The position numbers and the translations under genes were made by a program. Below the pieces are notes generated by a model that had not been told where the DNA came from, did no database searches, and saw nothing but the letters and a program-made list of their open reading frames with translations. Shown piece after piece: positions 1-6,214 of a stretch of DNA of 8,298 nt (positions within the stretch are counted from its first letter, which is position 1; the number at the start of each line of letters is the position of its first letter). This DNA comes from Actinomycetes bacterium (GTDB taxonomy: Bacteria > Actinomycetota > Acidimicrobiia > Acidimicrobiales > Palsa-688), in the NCBI GenBank assembly GCA_021821705.1, contig JAKACE010000061.1:1-8298 (forward strand), written 5' to 3'.

Positions 1-30
1 GGCGGCTGGCTGGTGCCCTGCGCCGCCGGG

Positions 31-36
31 TATCGT
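31..36 (+). promoter_or_regulatory. possible -10 element (TATCGT) just ahead of the lipoprotein gene
   Basis: TATCGT fits the loose actinobacterial -10 pattern TAnnnT and sits 10 bases before the ATG at 47. This would give a very short leader or a leaderless transcript. No convincing -35 is visible in the 30 bases available, and there is no clear Shine-Dalgarno sequence before the ATG, which is compatible with leaderless translation. The match is short and could be chance. The 46 bases at the left edge also contain a weak GGCGGC/GCCGCC inverted repeat (1-6 and 22-27). Confidence 0.22.
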
Positions 37-46
37 TGGGCCCGAT

Positions 47-1144
47 ATGAGAGTGCCATTCGGCGGGCGCCGAGTGGCCGTCCTCCTCGCCACCTCTGCC
101 TCATTGGCTCTGGTCGCGGGCTGCGGCGGCCCGGGCAAGAAAGCCGCTGTCCAACAGGGTAATGCGGCGACGTCGACGACCGGCCCGGCCACGACAACGA
201 CCGCCAAGGCATCCCTGCTCAGGGCGCACGGGCCCAAGTGCCCTCTGACGGGAGCGCCGCCCGCTTCGGGCACCGTGCCCCGGCGCACCGCCTTGGCGGT
301 GAAGGTAGAAAACCTTCCCCAGGCACGTCCGCAGTGGGGGCTGGACCACGCCGACATCGTCTACGAGGAGCCGGTCGAGGGCGGGATCACCCGGTTCATC
401 GCCGTGTACCAGTGCCAGGGCGCTCCTCGCATCGAGCCCGTGCGCTCGGGCCGGTTGGTGGACGTCCAGATCCTGCGCCCTCTCGGCAGGATCCTCTACG
501 CCTACTCAGGCGCCATCCAACCCGTGCTGAACCAGGTCGACTCGCCGGGATCCCTGCTGGAGGACGTGGGTGGTAACCGGGCGCCCAACGCCTACTACCG
601 CGACCCCACCCGCTACGAGCCGCACAACTTCACCACCTCCACCAAGGCGCTGTACTCCGCGGCCAAATCCCTTGGCTATGACGTGGCCCAGCCACCGCCG
701 CCACAGTTCAGCTACGGCAGGACCCGTACCGGAGCGGCGCCGGCGGCCTCGGTGGCCATCCACTTCCCCCTCGACGTCACCACCTGGACCTGGGATCCCA
801 AGATCCGCAAGTACCTGCGCTCCTATTCGGACACCGGGCCGGCGGTGCAGGGCGACAACGTGCAGATCTCGGCCACCAACGTGGTCCTCATGTGGGTCAC
901 CGAGTACGCGACCCAGTACGTCGAGGACCCGACCGGCGCCCACGAGAACGACCTGGTGCTGACCGGCACCGGGCCGGCCTGGGTCGTGCACGACGGGGCC
1001 GTGTTCAAGGGCACCTGGAAGCGGCCGTCGCTGGCATCTCCGGCCACTTTCGTGGCAACCGGCGGCACCACCATCAATCTCTCCCCCGGCAACACTTGGG
1101 AAGAGCTGTTGCCGACCAGCACCCAGGTTACGCTCAAGGGCTGA
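47..1144 (+). CDS. DUF3048 (YerB-like) domain lipoprotein
   Basis: This encodes a 365-residue exported lipoprotein of the DUF3048 family, which includes Bacillus YerB; the molecular function of the family is not settled. Residues 1-26 form a lipoprotein signal peptide: basic MRVPFGGRR, a hydrophobic stretch, and lipobox LVAGC with Cys26 as the lipidation site. Residues 27-60 are a Thr/Ala-rich low-complexity tether. The N-terminal DUF3048 domain covers about 70-210, with the family-like stretches VKVENLPQARPQWGLDHADIVYE (written in part: VENLPQARPQWG, 87-98) and VRSGRLVD (132-139). The C-terminal domain covers about 235-363 and ends in the typical TWEELLP-like segment (350-356). Cys65 and Cys123 could form a disulfide outside the membrane. 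The length is normal for the family. The ATG at 47 is chosen because the signal peptide begins there; its ribosome site is weak. The gene is convergent with the nitrogen cluster and has no evident functional link to it. Confidence 0.9.
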   Translation: MRVPFGGRRVAVLLATSASLALVAGCGGPGKKAAVQQGNAATSTTGPATTTTAKASLLRAHGPKCPLTGAPPASGTVPRRTALAVKVENLPQARPQWGLDHADIVYEEPVEGGITRFIAVYQCQGAPRIEPVRSGRLVDVQILRPLGRILYAYSGAIQPVLNQVDSPGSLLEDVGGNRAPNAYYRDPTRYEPHNFTTSTKALYSAAKSLGYDVAQPPPPQFSYGRTRTGAAPAASVAIHFPLDVTTWTWDPKIRKYLRSYSDTGPAVQGDNVQISATNVVLMWVTEYATQYVEDPTGAHENDLVLTGTGPAWVVHDGAVFKGTWKRPSLASPATFVATGGTTINLSPGNTWEELLPTSTQVTLKG

Positions 1145-1168
1145 GGCAGCCGGCGGTCGGCCCGGCGC

Positions 1169-1188
1169 CCGGCGGCGCCTGCCGCCGG
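1169..1188. terminator. GC hairpin between convergent genes, possible bidirectional terminator
   Basis: CCGGCGGC (1169-1176) and GCCGCCGG (1181-1188) form a perfect 8-bp stem closed by the tetraloop GCCT. It lies in the 54-nt gap between the lipoprotein stop on the plus strand and the small membrane protein stop on the minus strand. An alternative pairing uses GCCGGCGG at 1149-1156 with CCGCCGGC at 1182-1189. Neither strand has a T-run after the stem, so this is the U-less type often proposed for GC-rich actinobacteria. Its position is the main argument for a terminator. Confidence 0.5.
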
Positions 1189-1198
1189 CAGGGCCCCT

Positions 1199-1378
1199 TC
1201 AACGGGCGTCCCAGTCCAGGTGCATCCGCCACAGCTTCCAAGCGAACGCCGACCAGGCCGCGCCGACCACGGCCCACAGGCCGCCGAACACCGTCCTGGC
1301 GTCCAGGAAGAACGTCAGGCACAGCCCGACAGCGAGCATGGCGAACACCGCCATGATGCGCCAGCCCCAAGGCGACAT
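1199..1378 (-). CDS. small two-helix membrane protein, unknown function
   Basis: This is a predicted 59-residue protein that I do not recognise as a named family. It starts MSPWGWR and has two hydrophobic segments, about residues 7-24 (WRIMAVFAMLAVGLCLTF) and 32-50 (GGLWAVVGAAWSAFAWKLW), joined by a short LDAR-type turn. It ends in the polar tail RMHLDWDAR. Codons end almost always in G or C, as expected for a real gene here. The ATG at 1378 is preceded by a G-rich GGGGCGG about 6 nt upstream. The frame stays open to an ATG at 1564 (121 residues). That extension is Arg/Gly/Pro-rich, has poorer third positions (AGA AAA, GGA CCA GTA) and runs through strong hairpins, so I prefer the short form. 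The gene is downstream of glnK on the same strand, but co-transcription is unsure. Confidence 0.55.
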   Translation of the reverse strand: MSPWGWRIMAVFAMLAVGLCLTFFLDARTVFGGLWAVVGAAWSAFAWKLWRMHLDWDAR

Positions 1379-1604
1379 GACGACCGCCCCAAGGGCCGGT
1401 GGGGCGCCGGCCGCCGTCTCGGCGCCGGCCCGTGCCGGCCGTACTGGTCCACGGCCACCACCGGGCCCGCTTCTGGTTGGGGCCGGACGACCGGCCCCCC
1501 TGCCCACCCGGGCAGAGGAGCCGTGGCCGTTGTGTTTTCTCACTGCATTGCCACCCCGGGCCATCCTCAGGGACCGACGGGGGTGCGGTTGGGTTCTGCG
1601 CTCA
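1379..1604. other. hairpin-rich non-coding stretch between glnK and the small membrane gene
   Basis: About 226 nt separate the glnK stop from the preferred start of the next gene. The part nearest glnK (1520-1604) is less GC-rich and has no clear motif. The middle holds two adjoining stem-loops (1479-1518). The part nearest the membrane gene has a direct repeat GGCGCCGGCC at 1403-1412 and 1421-1430, with a partial GCCGGCC copy at 1434-1440. Because GGCGCC is its own reverse complement, the two copies can also pair. No tRNA or known riboswitch shape is recognised. Confidence 0.5.
1479..1518 (-). terminator. tandem hairpins downstream of glnK, candidate terminator
   Basis: Two stem-loops abut each other. 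The first is GGGGCCGG (1479-1486), loop ACGA, CCGGCCCC (1491-1498): a perfect 8-bp stem. The second pairs 1497-1505 with 1510-1518 around a 4-base loop. Its 9-bp stem has a single imperfect pair, which is a tolerated G-U in minus-strand RNA but a C-A mismatch in plus-strand RNA. That asymmetry suggests the structure acts in the minus-strand transcript, the strand of amtB-glnK. The two share bases 1497-1498. There is no U-tract, so termination is an inference from position and stem strength. Confidence 0.4.
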
Positions 1605-1943
1605 TCAGATGGCTCCCGGCCCTGTCTCACCGGTGCGGATCCGGGTAACCGAGTCGACAGCGGTGACCCAGATCTTGCCGTCCCCGATCTTGCCCGTGCG
1701 GGCCGCCTTGGCGATGGCTTCCACGACATCGTCGGCCATCTCGGCCGCCGTCAGGACCTCCACCTTCACCTTGGGCACGAAGTCGACCTTGTACTCGGCA
1801 CCCCGGTATATCTCGGTGTGCCCTCGCTGGCGCCCGAAGCCCTTCACCTCGGATATGGTCATGCCGGCGATACCCACATATGAGAGGGCTTCGCGCACAG
1901 GGTCGAGAGCGTGCGGCTTTATCACTGCGGTGACCAGGATCAT
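1605..1943 (-). CDS. glnK: PII nitrogen regulatory protein (GlnK/GlnB)
   Basis: This is a 112-residue PII signal protein that aligns to E. coli GlnB without gaps. PII trimers sense ATP/ADP and 2-oxoglutarate and, when linked to amtB, bind and close the ammonium channel in low-need conditions. Residues visible are the GFGRQ motif (35-39), T-loop YRGAEY (46-51) with Tyr51, Lys58, the B-loop TGKIGDGK (83-90), and Arg101/Arg103 of the nucleotide site. Tyr51 is the residue modified by GlnD; actinobacteria studied so far adenylylate it instead of uridylylating it. The ATG shares its A with the amtB stop (TGATG), and a strong GGAGGAG ribosome site lies inside the amtB end, so translation is coupled. 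The symbol glnK is chosen for the amtB linkage; sequence alone does not separate GlnK from GlnB. Confidence 0.97.
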   Translation of the reverse strand: MILVTAVIKPHALDPVREALSYVGIAGMTISEVKGFGRQRGHTEIYRGAEYKVDFVPKVKVEVLTAAEMADDVVEAIAKAARTGKIGDGKIWVTAVDSVTRIRTGETGPGAI

Positions 1944-3454
1944 CAGGCTCCTCCTCCCACGACGGCGCTGGCCGTGGCACCGGCCGGCATGACCGGCATC
2001 GTCTCACCGTAGCCCGGCAGGGCCCGGGACACACCCTCGCTGTCGGGATATGCCTCCTCGTCGTGGACGGCGAGGTCACCGATCTCGAGCTCGGCGTCGG
2101 TCAGGCGCAGCGGAGTGAAGAGGCTGATGACCTTGAGTATGAGGAACGTGACCAGCGCGTCCCACATGATGATAGTGACAGCGGCCAGGAACTGGATGAG
2201 GATCTGCTTTGGATAGCCTCCGAATATCCAGCCTTTCACGGCGATCGGGCTGCCGCTGACGCTGTGGTACACCACGACCGAGGGGTCAGCGAACACCCCG
2301 ACCATGATGCCGCCGAAGAAACCGGCGATGCCGTGTGTGTAGATGATGCCCATGGCGTCGTCCACCCTCTTCATGAACCTGGCCCGCGACAGGTAGGTCC
2401 AGGCCATCCACACGATGGTGGAGTCAATGGCGCCGATCATCAGGGCACCGGCACCGTTGACGTACCCCGCCGAGGGTGTGATGGCCACCAGGCCCACGAC
2501 CATGCCGTTGATGGCGCCCAGGAACGTGGGCTTCTTGGCCGGGCCAGCCACCATGTCCCAGATGACCCACGTCATGAGGGCTGCGACTGTGGCCATGTTG
2601 GTGTTGACGATGGCGGTGGCGGCGTTGGCGCTGGCGAAATAGGGGTCCCCGCCGTTGAAGCCGTTCCAACCCAACCACACGATGCCGCCTCCGATGGCGA
2701 CCAGGGGCAGCGAGTGGGGGATGGCGCGGTCGCGGTCACGCTTGAGCCGGGGCCCGATCATGGCGGCGGCGACGAAACCGCTGACACCGGCGGCCAGGTG
2801 GATGACATAGCCGCCGGAGTAGTCTGCAGCACCCTGCTGTGCCCAGTACCCGCCTCCCCAAAGCAGCATGGCGTTCACGGCGTAGGCGAACGTCGTCCAC
2901 AAAGGCACGAAGATCAGCCACACTTTGAACTTGATGCGTGAAAGCACGCTGCCGAGGAACAGCAGCGGGGTGATGGCGGCGAAGACGAACTGGAAGTAGA
3001 CGACGCTCGCCTGGGGCAGGGCGAAGCCGGTGGGCGCCGGCCCCGGCATGCCGCCGTTGACCAGCGGGATGCTGGCCTGGCGGGTCAATGTCGGGCCGCT
3101 CAGCACCGTCCCCGGGTTACCGACGAAGTTGGCGAAGAAGTTGGTTATCGGGTCGCTGCTCGCCTTCCAGTTGGCGCCATGGCCGAGTGGGGTGCCGAAC
3201 CCCATCTTGTAGGCCCACAGGACCCATACGAGGAGAACGACAGCGAAGCCCGAGAAGGTCATCATCATGGTGTTCACGACCCACTTCTTCTGGACCAGGC
3301 CGGCGAAGAGCACCGCCAGGCCCGGGACGCTCATGAGAGCGACGAAGGTGGCGGCCGTCATCTGCCAAGCGTTGTCGCCAGTGTTGAGGTAACCCTGGTC
3401 GGACGCGTTGGGTGGCGTAGCGGCGGCCAGCAGGTGCATGGTCAAGTGCAGCAA
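1943..3454 (-). CDS. amtB: ammonium transporter AmtB
   Basis: This is a 503-residue Amt/MEP/Rh-family ammonium channel of the inner membrane with 11 expected helices. The first is about 33-54, and the strongly hydrophobic segments continue to about 446. By ungapped alignment to E. coli AmtB, the pore residues are Phe158 (F107), Trp199 (W148), Asp211 (D160), Phe266 (F215) and the twin histidines His219 (H168) and His374 (H318). The recruitment-site Ser219 of E. coli is Asp270 here, within GFNGGD (265-270). The loop between helices 2 and 3 (about 87-150) is longer than in E. coli. The cytosolic tail, LRLTDAELEIGDLAVHDEEAY (cited as residues 449-469), is the usual PII-contact region, followed by a Gly/Ala-rich end. 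The start is TTG at 3454: GAGGGAGGG lies 3-8 nt before it, whereas the first ATG (3439) is some 19 nt from that site. No cleavable signal peptide is obvious. Confidence 0.96.
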   Translation of the reverse strand: MLHLTMHLLAAATPPNASDQGYLNTGDNAWQMTAATFVALMSVPGLAVLFAGLVQKKWVVNTMMMTFSGFAVVLLVWVLWAYKMGFGTPLGHGANWKASSDPITNFFANFVGNPGTVLSGPTLTRQASIPLVNGGMPGPAPTGFALPQASVVYFQFVFAAITPLLFLGSVLSRIKFKVWLIFVPLWTTFAYAVNAMLLWGGGYWAQQGAADYSGGYVIHLAAGVSGFVAAAMIGPRLKRDRDRAIPHSLPLVAIGGGIVWLGWNGFNGGDPYFASANAATAIVNTNMATVAALMTWVIWDMVAGPAKKPTFLGAINGMVVGLVAITPSAGYVNGAGALMIGAIDSTIVWMAWTYLSRARFMKRVDDAMGIIYTHGIAGFFGGIMVGVFADPSVVVYHSVSGSPIAVKGWIFGGYPKQILIQFLAAVTIIMWDALVTFLILKVISLFTPLRLTDAELEIGDLAVHDEEAYPDSEGVSRALPGYGETMPVMPAGATASAVVGGGA

Positions 3455-3456
3455 AA

Positions 3457-3465
3457 GCCCTCCCT
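3457..3465 (-). promoter_or_regulatory. ribosome binding site deciding a TTG start for amtB
   Basis: On the minus strand GAGGGAGGG lies directly before the TTG at 3454-3452. Its GGAGG core is 4 nt from the TTG and its first GAGG is 8 nt away. The next in-frame candidates, TTG at 3445 and ATG at 3439, are about 13 and 19 nt from the core, which is too far for the ATG. The spacing therefore favours the rare start codon. Confidence 0.6.
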
Positions 3466-3482
3466 CTGGGTAGGTAAGCCTC

Positions 3483-3508
3483 GCCTCGCGACCGTGGCGG
3501 TCCGAGGC
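3483..3508 (-). promoter_or_regulatory. strong hairpin in the amtB leader / glnD 3' region
   Basis: On the minus strand the arms GCCTCGGACCG and CGGTC-G-CGAGGC pair as an 11-bp stem with one bulged G and a CCA loop. A second, longer-range register pairs AAGCCTCG (3510-3503) with CGAGGCTT (3483-3476). It is possible because CGAGG occurs twice in tandem at 3488-3479 (minus strand). The element lies between the putative -10 and the ribosome site of amtB. It could be a leader structure or a U-less terminator for the recB-recD-glnD transcript. No T-run follows it. Confidence 0.45.
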
Positions 3509-3517
3509 TTGCCACCG

Positions 3518-3523
3518 AAAGTA
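3518..3523 (-). promoter_or_regulatory. possible amtB -10 element (TACTTT)
   Basis: TACTTT on the minus strand fits TAnnnT and lies 10 nt downstream of the last GlnR half-site. There is no recognisable -35 at 16-19 nt, as expected for an activator-dependent promoter. A start near 3511 would give a leader of roughly 57 nt and put the GlnR box centre near -41. This is positional inference from one hexamer. Confidence 0.35.
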
Positions 3524-3533
3524 GAAGGTGCTT

Positions 3534-3571
3534 GTTACCGACCCGCGACCGTTGTGTTTCGGCCGTGTTAC
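3534..3571 (-). promoter_or_regulatory. GlnR box upstream of amtB-glnK
   Basis: The minus strand reads GTAAC-n6-GAAAC-n6-GTCGC-n6-GTAAC, with half-sites at 3571-3567, 3560-3556, 3549-3545 and 3538-3534. The known actinobacterial GlnR operator is gTnAC-n6-GaAAC-n6-GtnAC-n6-GaAAC. The first two half-sites match fully and the last two differ by one base each, with all three spacers exactly 6 nt. GlnR is the OmpR-type regulator that activates amtB-glnK-glnD and other nitrogen genes under limitation in Streptomyces and relatives. The glnD TAA stop lies inside the first half-site. No glnR gene is in the window, so presence of the regulator in this organism is assumed. Confidence 0.75.
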
Positions 3572-6198
3572 GACTTGTGCGTGGTACCTGTGGCTTCCAG
3601 CGCCGCCTGCAGTGCCAGTCGAACCTGCTCGATTTCAGCCGGACCGGCAAGCTTGTCGCCCTCGGCCTTCACGTAAAAGGTGTCGATGGCGGCGTTGCCC
3701 AGGGTCGAGGCACGGGCGGAGACGATGTCCAGCCCCGTGCCGGCCAAGGCCGCGCTCACACGGTGGAGAAGGCCGGGAGCGTCGCCGGCGCGCACCTCGA
3801 CCACCGTGGCGCTGGTAGAGGCGTCGTTGTCGATGCTCACGTGCACGGCCGGAGCGGCCAGCGTGGTGGCGCGCCGCGCCCTTACGGCCGTGGCCCGCCG
3901 TGCCAACGCCTCGGTCACGTTGAGGCGTCTTTCGGCGGCAGCCACGACGTCGGCGGTTATGCGCTCCCAACGCGGTTCCGCACCCTCGGGCAGGTCCAGG
4001 ACGAACCTGTCGATCACCTGGCCCGACTCGCTGTGGGCTCGCGCCTCGAGCACCCCGATCCCGTGCAGAGCCAACACTCCCGTCAGGTCGCTGAACAGGC
4101 CGGGGCGGTCGGCGGTCACCACGACCAGGTCGTCGTGCCCGGGCAGCACCTGGGTGCGGCCCAATTCGAGCAGTTGGCGCTGCTCGACCGACGGGAAAGG
4201 CGGCCCGGTCGGCACCGGCCTTCCCTCCAGCACCGCACCGGCGCGTTGTACCAGCGCGGAGACGAGGCGTGCCTTCCACGCCGTCCACGCCGCCGGCCCC
4301 GTTGCGCCACCATCGGCGCCCGCCAGAGCGCCAAGCAGCTCCAGGGTCGTGAGGTCGCCTACGGCGTCGGCCACGAGCGCTGCCGTGGCCGGGTCGTCCA
4401 GGTCGCGGCGGGTGGCGACATCGGGGAGGAGCAAGTGGTGTAGGACCACCTGTTCGAGGATCCGGCGGTCCTCGTCGGCCAGGCCCATGCGGCGCAATAA
4501 CGGCCGGGCTATGCGCACCCCGGCCTCGGAGTGGTCCGGACCGGCGCCCTTCCCGATGTCGTGGAGGAGAGCGCCGAGCAGGAGCAGGTCGGGCCGGCGG
4601 ACCTCCAAGGCGCTGCCCGCCGCGCCGGCCACGGCTTCGAGCAGGTGCCTGTCCACCGTCCAGCGGTGGTAGGGGTTGAACTGGGGACGGTTGCGGACCG
4701 CGGCCCACTCCGGGATGTAGCGCTCCCACACGCCCAGCTGGTCGAGGGTCTCCACGGCGGCCACCCCGGCTTGCCCCGTGGAGAGCAGCCTCAGGAAAGC
4801 CCGCAGCACCTCGGGCGCCCACGGCTGCGCCGGCTCGGGAGCCTCCATGGTCAAACGCTCCATGGTGGGACGAGCCAGCGGCGCTCCGGACTCGGCGGAG
4901 GCGGTGGCGGCCCGCAACGCCAGGGTAGGGTCCGATGCCACCTCGTAGTGGACCGGCACGGCGACTTCGCCGTCGCGCAACACCAGGCCCGGACCGAGGG
5001 CCCGGTCGGCCGAACCACCCCTCCCTCGAGGCCCGGCGACCCAGGACAGGACCCGGCGGGAGGCGTCGTCCATCAGCCAACCGACGGTGCGAGCGGCGGC
5101 GGCCAGCGCCCTGGCCAGCTCCTCCCTGCCCCCGTAACCTAGCGCCTCGCCCACGCGGTCCTGATCCTCCAACAAGAGCCTCTCGCTGCGCTTGCCGGTG
5201 GGGCGCTGGAGCTCGACCCGCACGGAGTGGAGCAGGTTGCCGGCATCGCCGAGGCGGGGGTCGGCCACGACGGCGGAGACGACCGGGGTCACCTTGGCCA
5301 TGACGGCCAGGGCCTGAAGGTCGCGAAGGCCACCCCGGCCCTCCTGGAGCTCGGGCTCCAGGAGGAAGGCCACGTCGCCGTGAGGCAGCCGGGCATCCTC
5401 CCTGGCGCGCAGCAGCTCCGGTAGCCATCTGGCGGCCCTCTTCTCCCACAGCCGGTGCCCGGTGCGCACCACTTCGGCGGCCAGCTCGGCGTCGCCGGCC
5501 ACGAGGCGGACATCGAGCAGGCCCAGGGCTACACGCAGGTCCGACTCGGCCGCCTGGCCCACCTGGGCGGGCGTACGCACGCTGTGGTCCAGCGGCATCG
5601 GGTCGTCCCAGATCGGGTACCAGAGTCGGTCGGCCAGCGGGCCCAGCTCCTCCTGGCCGGAGTGCACGAGCAGGAGATCCAGGTCGCTGCCGGGGGCGAC
5701 ATCGCCGCGGCCGAGGCTTCCCACCGCCAGCAGCGCCACTCCGGTCCCCCGCCGGCCACCTGTGGCGGAGGCCGGCTCCCGTCCGGCGTCCTTCCTGGCT
5801 CGCCAGCCTCCGAGCAGGCCCCGGCCCCCCCCGCTCCCGCCGGCACCGGCAGAGGCGGCAATCTTGTCGGCTGCAGGCGGTTCGCTCCCGGCCCCGGCCC
5901 CGGTGCCGAGGGCCGAGGCGAAGAGAGCGGCCAGCCAGGCGTCCGCTGCCCGTGTGGCAGCCAGGCTCCAGGCGCGCCCCTGCAGCGTGGTGTCCTCCCG
6001 CAGGCGGGCCCATTGCTCGCTCAGCCTGGGCGCGCCGGTGGGGGCGCCGCTCGAGGCAGCTCGACAGGAGGGGGCCGCGCCGGCAGGGTCCACAGGAGGC
6101 ACCGTAGCCGCTGAGCCGCTGCGGGCCTGCCCTGGGGAGCCAGGGCCGGCCGCCCACCGGCGAGCAGGTGGGACGTCAAAGCGGGTACCCGCGGCCAC
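3568..6198 (-). CDS. glnD: [protein-PII] nucleotidyltransferase / deadenylylating-deuridylylating enzyme GlnD
   Basis: This is a cytosolic bifunctional sensor of 876 residues that adds and removes a nucleotide on PII Tyr51 in response to glutamine. Domains in order are: nucleotidyltransferase with GSLGRGD (160-166) and SDLD (171-174, catalytic Asp172/Asp174); the family stretch LQEGRGGLRDLQ (284-295); HD hydrolase with HDIGKG (546-551), DHS (555-557), HH (587-588) and RRDLDDP (597-603); then two ACT domains for glutamine sensing, about 690-770 and 796-868. The first ACT has ADRPGLFSDLTG and the second has GDAPGLLHRVSA. The GTG at 6198 is chosen because it lies 16 nt after the recD stop behind CAGGGCGA. 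An ATG at 6309 would overlap recD by 95 nt. The true start could be later, since residues 1-58 are not family-like. A Gly/Ala-rich insertion (about 97-151) precedes the catalytic motif. The gene is probably co-transcribed with recBD. Confidence 0.93.
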   Translation of the reverse strand: MAAGTRFDVPPARRWAAGPGSPGQARSGSAATVPPVDPAGAAPSCRAASSGAPTGAPRLSEQWARLREDTTLQGRAWSLAATRAADAWLAALFASALGTGAGAGSEPPAADKIAASAGAGGSGGGRGLLGGWRARKDAGREPASATGGRRGTGVALLAVGSLGRGDVAPGSDLDLLLVHSGQEELGPLADRLWYPIWDDPMPLDHSVRTPAQVGQAAESDLRVALGLLDVRLVAGDAELAAEVVRTGHRLWEKRAARWLPELLRAREDARLPHGDVAFLLEPELQEGRGGLRDLQALAVMAKVTPVVSAVVADPRLGDAGNLLHSVRVELQRPTGKRSERLLLEDQDRVGEALGYGGREELARALAAAARTVGWLMDDASRRVLSWVAGPRGRGGSADRALGPGLVLRDGEVAVPVHYEVASDPTLALRAATASAESGAPLARPTMERLTMEAPEPAQPWAPEVLRAFLRLLSTGQAGVAAVETLDQLGVWERYIPEWAAVRNRPQFNPYHRWTVDRHLLEAVAGAAGSALEVRRPDLLLLGALLHDIGKGAGPDHSEAGVRIARPLLRRMGLADEDRRILEQVVLHHLLLPDVATRRDLDDPATAALVADAVGDLTTLELLGALAGADGGATGPAAWTAWKARLVSALVQRAGAVLEGRPVPTGPPFPSVEQRQLLELGRTQVLPGHDDLVVVTADRPGLFSDLTGVLALHGIGVLEARAHSESGQVIDRFVLDLPEGAEPRWERITADVVAAAERRLNVTEALARRATAVRARRATTLAAPAVHVSIDNDASTSATVVEVRAGDAPGLLHRVSAALAGTGLDIVSARASTLGNAAIDTFYVKAEGDKLAGPAEIEQVRLALQAALEATGTTHKS

Positions 6199-6214
6199 CG
6201 ATGTCGCCCTGCAG

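Noticed and set aside
1527..1545. AAACACAACGG on the minus strand, the same 11 bases as inside the amtB GlnR box
   Set aside because: Neighbouring pentamers at 6-nt spacing do not match GTnAC or GAAAC half-sites, so this looks like a chance partial match, not a second operator.
2063..2941. 292-codon plus-strand frame opposite amtB
   Set aside because: It is rich in Asp, Gly, His and Val, typical of the antisense of a hydrophobic membrane gene, with no family signature.
3635..6157. 840-codon open frame on the minus strand in another frame of glnD
   Set aside because: The product is Arg/Gly/Pro-rich low-complexity sequence, while the overlapping frame has complete nucleotidyltransferase, HD and ACT domains.
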